Source of the DNA: Stenotrophomonas sp. VV52
Lineage (GTDB): Bacteria; Pseudomonadota; Gammaproteobacteria; Xanthomonadales; Xanthomonadaceae
Length of the DNA: 64,000 nucleotides
Direction of reading: 5' to 3'
NCBI RefSeq assembly: GCF_002893095.1
Contig: NZ_PKQQ01000001.1
Span: 620,001 to 684,000, forward strand
Positions 57,352 to 64,000 of the stretch are shown here, piece after piece. A model generated the notes under the pieces. It searched no databases, was not told the origin of the DNA, and was given only the letters and a program-made list of their open reading frames with translations. How positions within the stretch are numbered: position 1 is the first letter of the stretch; the number at the start of each line of letters is the position of its first letter. The translations under genes were made by a program, and so were the position numbers.

Positions 57352-58548
57352 ATGCGTTCAACCCCTGTCGTTTCCAGCCTACCGGCCCTGGTCTTCGCGG
57401 CCTGGGTCGGGACCATGGCGATGATGGCGTTCGTGGCCGTGATCGGCCCGGTGGTCCGCCTGCTGGGACTCTCGGAGTGGCATGCCGGATTGTCGGTGAC
57501 GGCGGCTGGCGTGCTGTGGATGCTCTCCGCACGCCGTTGGGGCGCACTGAGCGACCGGATCGGACGCCGCCGCGTGCTGCTGACCGCGCTCGCCGCGTAT
57601 GCGGTGATCTATGTGCTGATGGCCGTGTTCGTGGACGCCGCGTTGCGCTCGGCGCCGGCGGTGTGGGTGTCGGTACTGGTGCTGGTGGGTACGCGTGCGC
57701 TGGTCGGTTTGTTCTATGCCGCCGTTCCGCCGACCGCCGCCGCGCTGGTGGCCGATGAAGCCGCGCCGGGCCAACGCGCCGGTGCGATGGCCAAGCTCGG
57801 CAGCGCGAATGCGCTGGGCATGGTGATCGGGCCCGCAGCGGCCGGTTGGGTCGCCTTCCACAATCTCGCGCTGACGTTGTACGTGGCCGCATTGCTGCCG
57901 GTGCTGGCGCTGCTGGTGATTGCATGGCGCCTACCGAAGGCGGCTCCGGCTGCAGCAGCGGGCAAGGGGCCGCAGGCGCCCCTGGGCCGGTTCGATCCAC
58001 GCCTGCGCCTGCCGATGATGGCCGTGTTCGCCGCGATGATTTCGGTGACCATCGCGCAGGTCACGGTCGGCTTCTTTGCCATCGACCGCCTGCAGCTGGC
58101 CCCCGCGGCCGGTGCGCGCATGGCCGGGCTGGCGCTGACGGCGGTGGGTGTCGGCCTGATCCTGGCGCAGATGCTGGTGATGACCTTCAAGCGCATGCCA
58201 CCCCGCCACTGGATCGCGCTGGGGGCGCTGATCGCGGCGCTGGGATTCGGTTCGGTGGCGCTGGTCACGTTGCCCTGGCAGCTGCTGGCGACCTATGCGG
58301 TCGCGGCGTTTGGCATGGGCTTTGTGTTTCCCTCGTTCCAGGCGCTGGCCGCCGATTCGGTGGAGGCGCACGAGCAGGGCGCCGCCGCCGGCGCGGTGGC
58401 GGGCGTGCAGGGGCTGGGCATGGTGATCGGCCCGATGGTCGGCACCCTCCTGTACCGCATTGCGCCCAGCGTGCCGTACCTGCTGGTCGGCGCGGTGCTG
58501 TCTGCGCTGGCAGTCGCGGCGTTGCTGCACGGCAGGCGTGCGCCATGA
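57352..58548 (+). CDS. MFS transporter, probable siderophore exporter
   Basis: A 398-residue twelve-helix transporter at the head of the siderophore operon. Motif A is GALSDRIGRRRVLLTALAAY (about residues 64-83). It has AAVPPTAAALVADEAAPGQRAGAMAKLGSANALGMVIGPAAAGW, as in TetA/EntS-like exporters. Its TGA stop overlaps the entC ATG as ATGA, so export and synthesis are produced together. ATG at 57352 is chosen because the upstream extension has no membrane character. Likely exports the finished catecholate siderophore, by analogy to EntS. Confidence 0.85.
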   Translation: MRSTPVVSSLPALVFAAWVGTMAMMAFVAVIGPVVRLLGLSEWHAGLSVTAAGVLWMLSARRWGALSDRIGRRRVLLTALAAYAVIYVLMAVFVDAALRSAPAVWVSVLVLVGTRALVGLFYAAVPPTAAALVADEAAPGQRAGAMAKLGSANALGMVIGPAAAGWVAFHNLALTLYVAALLPVLALLVIAWRLPKAAPAAAAGKGPQAPLGRFDPRLRLPMMAVFAAMISVTIAQVTVGFFAIDRLQLAPAAGARMAGLALTAVGVGLILAQMLVMTFKRMPPRHWIALGALIAALGFGSVALVTLPWQLLATYAVAAFGMGFVFPSFQALAADSVEAHEQGAAAGAVAGVQGLGMVIGPMVGTLLYRIAPSVPYLLVGAVLSALAVAALLHGRRAP

Positions 58549-59734
58549 ACGATGCCGTCCGCACATGCGACACCGTCGATGGCACCGCTGAAGACGTGGC
58601 GGTCGACACGGCGACGCGCTTCCAGCTGCGCGTGGCCGGGCGCACGCTCGAAGCGCGCGGCTGCCTCGCAACGCTGTCCGCTGGTGGCACCGCCACGCTG
58701 GAGGCGCGCGTGCGCGCGTTCTTCGCGGCCCGGCAACGCGGTCCGGCGCTGCTGGTCGGGCTGGTGCCCTTCGACCCGCAGGCGCCCGATGCGCTGTTCC
58801 AGCCGCAGTCGCTGGGGCAGGGCAGCCGTGAGCCCGCGTCCGTGTCGCCGCGCTTTCGTGGCGGGATCCATGCCGAACCCGCTGCCGCGCAGTATGCCGC
58901 GAGCGTGGCAACGGCAGTGTCCCGGCTGCGCCAGCCAGGCGCACCGCTGCAGAAAGTGGTCCTCGCACGCACCCTGCGTGTGCAGTCGCACACCCCCATC
59001 GATCCGCACGCGCTGGTCGCGCGGCTCGGCCGCGACCCGGACGCGGTGACCTACCTGGCACCGCTGCCGGTTGCCGCCAACCAGCCTCCGGCATGGCTGG
59101 TCGGGGCCAGCCCGGAACGGCTGGTGTCGCGCCGTGGCCGCCAGGTGCTCTCGCATCCGCTGGCCGGTTCGGCGGCACGCCATGCCGACCCGGAACAAGA
59201 CGCCCGGGCCGCGCGTGAGCTGCTGGCGTCTGCGAAAGACCACGATGAGCACCGCTACGTCGTCGAGGCCATCGTCGAGGCGCTGCGGCCGTATTGCGAT
59301 GCGATCGATGCGGCGCCGCAACCCACGCTGCATGCCACCACCACGCTGTGGCACCTGGGCACGCGCATCGAAGCGACGCTGCGCGATCCAACAACCTCGG
59401 TCGCCACGCTGCTGGCCGCGCTGCATCCCACCCCGGCGGTGTGTGGCACGCCGCCGAGCCTGGCGCGCGACGCCATCCACGAACTGGAGCCGGTGCCGCG
59501 CGGGTTTTACGCCGGTGCGGTTGGCTGGATCGATGCCAACGGCGATGGCGACTGGTACGTGGCGATCCGCTGCGCGCGCGTGCAGGGCACGCAGGCCTGC
59601 ATCCACGCCGGTGCCGGCATCGTGGCCGGTTCCGAACCGGCGGCGGAAGTGGCCGAGACCGCGACGAAATTCGGGGCGCTGCTGGCCGCGCTGGGCGCGG
59701 ACGGTGCCTTGTCGACTGATTCCTGGAGTTGCTG

Positions 59735-59735
<1 letters not shown>
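58545..59735 (+). CDS. entC: Isochorismate synthase
   Basis: A 396-residue chorismate-utilising enzyme, first step of 2,3-dihydroxybenzoate synthesis. It has [30 protein letters not shown] (Mg2+/chorismate site) and the downstream [18 protein letters not shown] plus [25 protein letters not shown] and [15 protein letters not shown], all hallmarks of EntC/MenF/DhbC. Length is normal. It overlaps the exporter gene by 4 bases and entE by one base (TGATG). Confidence 0.95.
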
Positions 59736-61386
<1,651 letters not shown>

Positions 61387-61387
<1 letters not shown>

Positions 61388-62022
61388 TGGCGTTGCCCCG
61401 CATTACCGATTACGCCTTGCCCACCGCCGCCGAGCTGCCGCCGCCGCGTGGGCCATGGCGGCCGGAGACGGCGCGCCTGGCGCTGCTGGTGCACGACATG
61501 CAGCGCTATTTCCTGGCGCCCTTCGGTGCCGACAGCGCGCCGCTGTCGCCGGCGGTGGCCAACATCGCGCGGTTGATCGCGCACTGCCGTGCACGCGGGA
61601 TTCCGGTGTTCTACACCGCGCAGCGCGGCCACCAGGACCGCCGCGACCGCGGGCTGCAGGCCGACCTGTGGGGCCCGGGGATGCACGCCACCGCCGAGCA
61701 TGAAGCCATCATCGACGCGCTGGCGCCAACCGACGGCGACCATGTGCTGGTCAAGCACCGTTACAGCGCGTTCCAGCGCAGCAACCTTGAAACCCTGATG
61801 CGCGTGCGCGGCCGCGACCAGCTGCTGGTTACCGGCGTGTACGCGCATATCGGCTGCACCGCCACCGTGGCGGAGGCGTTCCAGCGCGACATCGAAGCCT
61901 TCATCGCCGCAGACGCGGTGGCCGACTTCTCGCGCGAGGACCACGATCAGGCGCTGCGCTGGATCGCGCGCACCTGCGGCGTACCGATGACCACCGACCA
62001 ACTGCTGAAGACGCTCGCATGA
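61387..62022 (+). CDS. entB: Isochorismatase (EntB without carrier domain)
   Basis: A 211-residue isochorismatase that cleaves isochorismate to 2,3-dihydro-2,3-dihydroxybenzoate. It has ITDYALPTAAELPPPRGPWRPETARLALLVHDMQRYF with the catalytic Asp, KHRYSAFQRSNLETLM with the Lys and VTGVYAHIGCTATVAEAF with the Cys region, as in EntB/DhbB. The protein ends where E. coli EntB would continue into its aryl carrier domain; that domain is encoded by the next gene. It overlaps entE (TGATG) and the carrier gene (ATGA). Confidence 0.95.
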
Positions 62023-62288
62023 CCGATTCCCTGGCCCCCGCGCCGCTCACCCTGGAGCGCATGCGCGCCGATGTCGCCGACCTGCTGGGCGAGCCGCCCG
62101 AAGCGGTGGGCGACGACGACCACCTGATGGACCTGGGGTTGGATTCGATGCGCGTGCTCGGGCTGGTGCTGGCCTGGGGCAATACCGGCATTGCGCTGGA
62201 ATTCGGCCATCTGGCCGAGCACACCACACTGGCCGGCTGGTGGCAGGTGGTGCAGAAGTTGCAGGCGCGGGCCCGCGTCGACGCATGA
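62019..62288 (+). CDS. Free-standing aryl carrier protein
   Basis: An 89-residue carrier protein with the phosphopantetheine site DLGLDSMRVLGLVLAW (Ser43). It is the counterpart of the C-terminal ArCP domain of E. coli EntB. EntE should load it with DHB for transfer to EntF. Stenotrophomonas ent loci are known to carry a second entB-like gene in this place. The gene overlaps its neighbours by 4 bases on both sides, so the stoichiometry with EntB is likely fixed by coupled translation. Confidence 0.92.
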   Translation: MTDSLAPAPLTLERMRADVADLLGEPPEAVGDDDHLMDLGLDSMRVLGLVLAWGNTGIALEFGHLAEHTTLAGWWQVVQKLQARARVDA

Positions 62289-64000
62289 GCGGGGGCGCGG
62301 CCAGCGGGATTCCAGCGGACGCCCTGTGCTGGCCGTTGAGCGAGGCGCAGCGCGGGTTGTGGTTCGCGCAGCGCGTGCTGGAAGAGCCGCCGGGCAGCAC
62401 CCGGCGCTACGGGGCCGGAGCTGCAGCGTTCAATACTGCGCACGCGATCTGGTTCGACGGTGGGCTGGACCTGGCCCGCTTCACGGCGGCGGCGGACACG
62501 GCGGCGGCCGAGGCGGAAGCGCTGCGGCTGCGCATGGCCGCCGACGCGGAAGGCGTGCCGTGGCAATGGCTGGATCCCGCACACGTGCCGCTGTTGCAGG
62601 TGGTGGACGTGTCCACGGCAGCGGATCCGGAGCAGGCGGTGCGCGATGCGATGCAGGCCGAGCGCCTGCGACCGGTCGATCCCGCGCGTGACCGGCTGGC
62701 CCGGCAACGGCTGTACGTAGTGGGGCCGCAGCGCGTGGCCTGGTACGTGCGGGTGCACCACCTGGCGACGGACGGTTACGGCATGGCGTTGTTCAGTGCA
62801 CGGGTCTGCGCGCTGTACAACGGCGGCGACAGTGAACCGCTGCAGCCGCTGCGGCCGGTCCTGGACGAAGACGCGCAGTACCAGGCCGACGACCGGCGCA
62901 CGCGCGATGCCGCGCACTGGCACGCCTACCTGCAGGGGACGACGCCGGCCGAAGGGCTGGGCGGCGGCACGGCGGCCGCAGCAGCCGACGCGCACCGCTT
63001 CACCCGGCCGATGGACGCCGCGCTGCGCGAACGGCTGCTCAGCGCAGCGCAGGCGATCGGCCAGCCGTGGCCGGACCTGCTCACCACGCTGACCGCGGAG
63101 TACTGCCGGCGGTACAGCGCGACCGAGGAAGTGATGGTGGGGGTGCCGTTCATGGGCCGGCTGGGCAGTGCGTCGGCGCGGGTGCCAGCGATGGTGATGA
63201 ACGTGCTGCCGCTGCGGGTCGGGGCACGCGACGACGACCGGATCGACGCCAGCGTGCGCGACACTGCGCGCTTGCTGGTGCGGGGACGTCGGCACGGGCG
63301 TTATCGCGGCGAGCAGCTGCGCCGCGACCTGGGCTGGGTCGGCTTGCAGCACCGGCTGCATGGGCCGCTGGTCAATGTGCAGCCGTTCTACCGGCCGCTG
63401 CCGTGGCAGGGGGTCACGGCGCAGCTGGAGGTGCTGTGCACCGGGCCGGTGGACGACATCAACCTCGGCTTCCGCGGCGATGCGGTCAGCGCGCTGGTGC
63501 TGGAGATCGAGGCCAACCCGGCGCGGCACGCGGCGGCGGCACTGCCGAAGCATGCCGAGCGCCTGCTGCATTTCGTGTCGGCCGCGCTGGAGATGCAGGC
63601 GCGTGGGGGAACGCTGGGCGAGGTCGCGCTGTGCACGCCTGCGGAGGAGCGCCGCTGGGTGCAGGAGGCCAACGCCACCGGGCACGCAGTGCCGGACGTC
63701 TCGCTGGTGGCGCTGTTGATGGCGCGGATGACGGCTACGCCGGACGCCACGGCACTGGTGTTCGAAGGCGAGTCGCTCAGCTACGCGGAACTGGAGCGGC
63801 GCAGCCGTGCCCTGGCATTGCAGCTGCAGGCGCTCGGCGTAGGCCGCGAGTCGCGCGTGGTGGTGGCGCTGCCGCGCTCGCTGTCGCTGCTGGTCGCGCT
63901 GGTGGCGGTGCTGCGCGCAGGGGGCGCGTACCTGCCGGTGGACCTGGACCACCCCGACGCGCGCCTGCGTCGGATCCTGGACTCGGCAGCGCCGCGATGC
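62285..64000 (+). CDS. entF: Enterobactin-type NRPS (EntF-like), start only
   Basis: The first 572 residues of a non-ribosomal peptide synthetase; the gene continues past the right edge. A condensation domain covers about residues 15-440, starting WPLSEAQRGLWFAQRV and carrying the active site HHLATDG (His158, His159, Asp163). An adenylation domain begins near residue 475 (SYAELERRSRALALQLQALG) and reaches motif A2 (LRAGGAYLPVDLDHPDARLR). The remaining adenylation, carrier and thioesterase parts lie outside. By order it should couple DHB to an amino acid, presumably Ser as in EntF; the specificity residues are not in view. Confidence 0.94.
   Translation, partial: MSGGAASGIPADALCWPLSEAQRGLWFAQRVLEEPPGSTRRYGAGAAAFNTAHAIWFDGGLDLARFTAAADTAAAEAEALRLRMAADAEGVPWQWLDPAHVPLLQVVDVSTAADPEQAVRDAMQAERLRPVDPARDRLARQRLYVVGPQRVAWYVRVHHLATDGYGMALFSARVCALYNGGDSEPLQPLRPVLDEDAQYQADDRRTRDAAHWHAYLQGTTPAEGLGGGTAAAAADAHRFTRPMDAALRERLLSAAQAIGQPWPDLLTTLTAEYCRRYSATEEVMVGVPFMGRLGSASARVPAMVMNVLPLRVGARDDDRIDASVRDTARLLVRGRRHGRYRGEQLRRDLGWVGLQHRLHGPLVNVQPFYRPLPWQGVTAQLEVLCTGPVDDINLGFRGDAVSALVLEIEANPARHAAAALPKHAERLLHFVSAALEMQARGGTLGEVALCTPAEERRWVQEANATGHAVPDVSLVALLMARMTATPDATALVFEGESLSYAELERRSRALALQLQALGVGRESRVVVALPRSLSLLVALVAVLRAGGAYLPVDLDHPDARLRRILDSAAPRC

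Overview
The window is about 64 kb of GC-rich chromosomal DNA, almost certainly from a Stenotrophomonas species (Xanthomonadaceae). Four things point there: many GTAG-type palindromic repeats (SMAG family, core GTAGAGCCGGGCTCTGCCCGGCT), a LexA operator of the Xanthomonas type (TTAG-N6-TACTA) in front of imuA, a Clp/CRP-like half-conserved palindrome, and an ent-type catecholate siderophore locus in the order C-E-B-ArCP-F. No rRNA, tRNA, CRISPR array, transposase, integrase or prophage was seen. The window looks like core chromosome plus family-specific accessory operons.

Layout. 1-3.0 kb: SOS mutagenesis cassette imuA-imuB-dnaE2 on the minus strand, with dnaE2 cut by the window edge. 3.4-8.4 kb: a secreted GH3 beta-glucosidase with an unusual N-terminal domain, then a secreted alpha-amino acid ester hydrolase. 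8.4-15.2 kb: small-molecule oxidoreductases (old yellow enzyme, SDR, VOC protein, FMN-dependent lactate dehydrogenase), an I78-type inhibitor lipoprotein, SapC and a small monooxygenase-like protein. 15.4-16.3 kb: the deleted remnant of an Rhs/WapA-like gene behind an intact-looking Clp site. 16.5-18.7 kb: the DUF3300/DUF2950 pair. 18.7-25.7 kb: one tight seven-gene minus-strand unit (receiver-only regulator, DUF3302 protein, HlyD adaptor, outer-membrane efflux lipoprotein, Ca2+/H+ exchanger, K+ channel, MscS channel). The receiver has Asn where the phospho-accepting Asp should be.

25.9-34.9 kb: DUF4136 lipoprotein, a D15-type outer membrane protein and a PlpD-like patatin autotransporter, a DUF2092/Gly-Pro-repeat/small membrane protein operon, a methyltransferase, an Nramp manganese transporter with an MntR-type operator, and a LysR regulator. 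35.0-47.9 kb: an MFS exporter, a propeller-type two-component system (1009-aa kinase plus NarL-type regulator), and opposite it an operon of YcaC-like hydrolase, DoxX, YtcJ-like amidohydrolase, alginate-export-type porin and MFS transporter, then a TspO-like protein and a quinone-oxidoreductase-like enzyme.

47.9-57.2 kb: M14-like carboxypeptidase, an MFS transporter with a LacI-type operator, a LysR/SDR divergent pair, and a ribonucleotide reductase operon (nrdA-nrdB-flavodoxin-thioredoxin) behind paired NrdR boxes, followed by an orphan ATP-synthase-epsilon-like gene. 57.3-64.0 kb: siderophore operon (MFS exporter, entC, entE, entB, separate aryl carrier protein, entF start) whose genes overlap by 1-4 bases and run off the right edge.

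The most rewarding places for a second look are the pseudo-receiver ion-transport operon, the SMAG repeats that supply stop codons, the GH3 enzyme with a degenerate nuclease-like N-terminus, the kinase/amidohydrolase cluster, and the terminator-like hairpin 14 bases before the D15 protein start.
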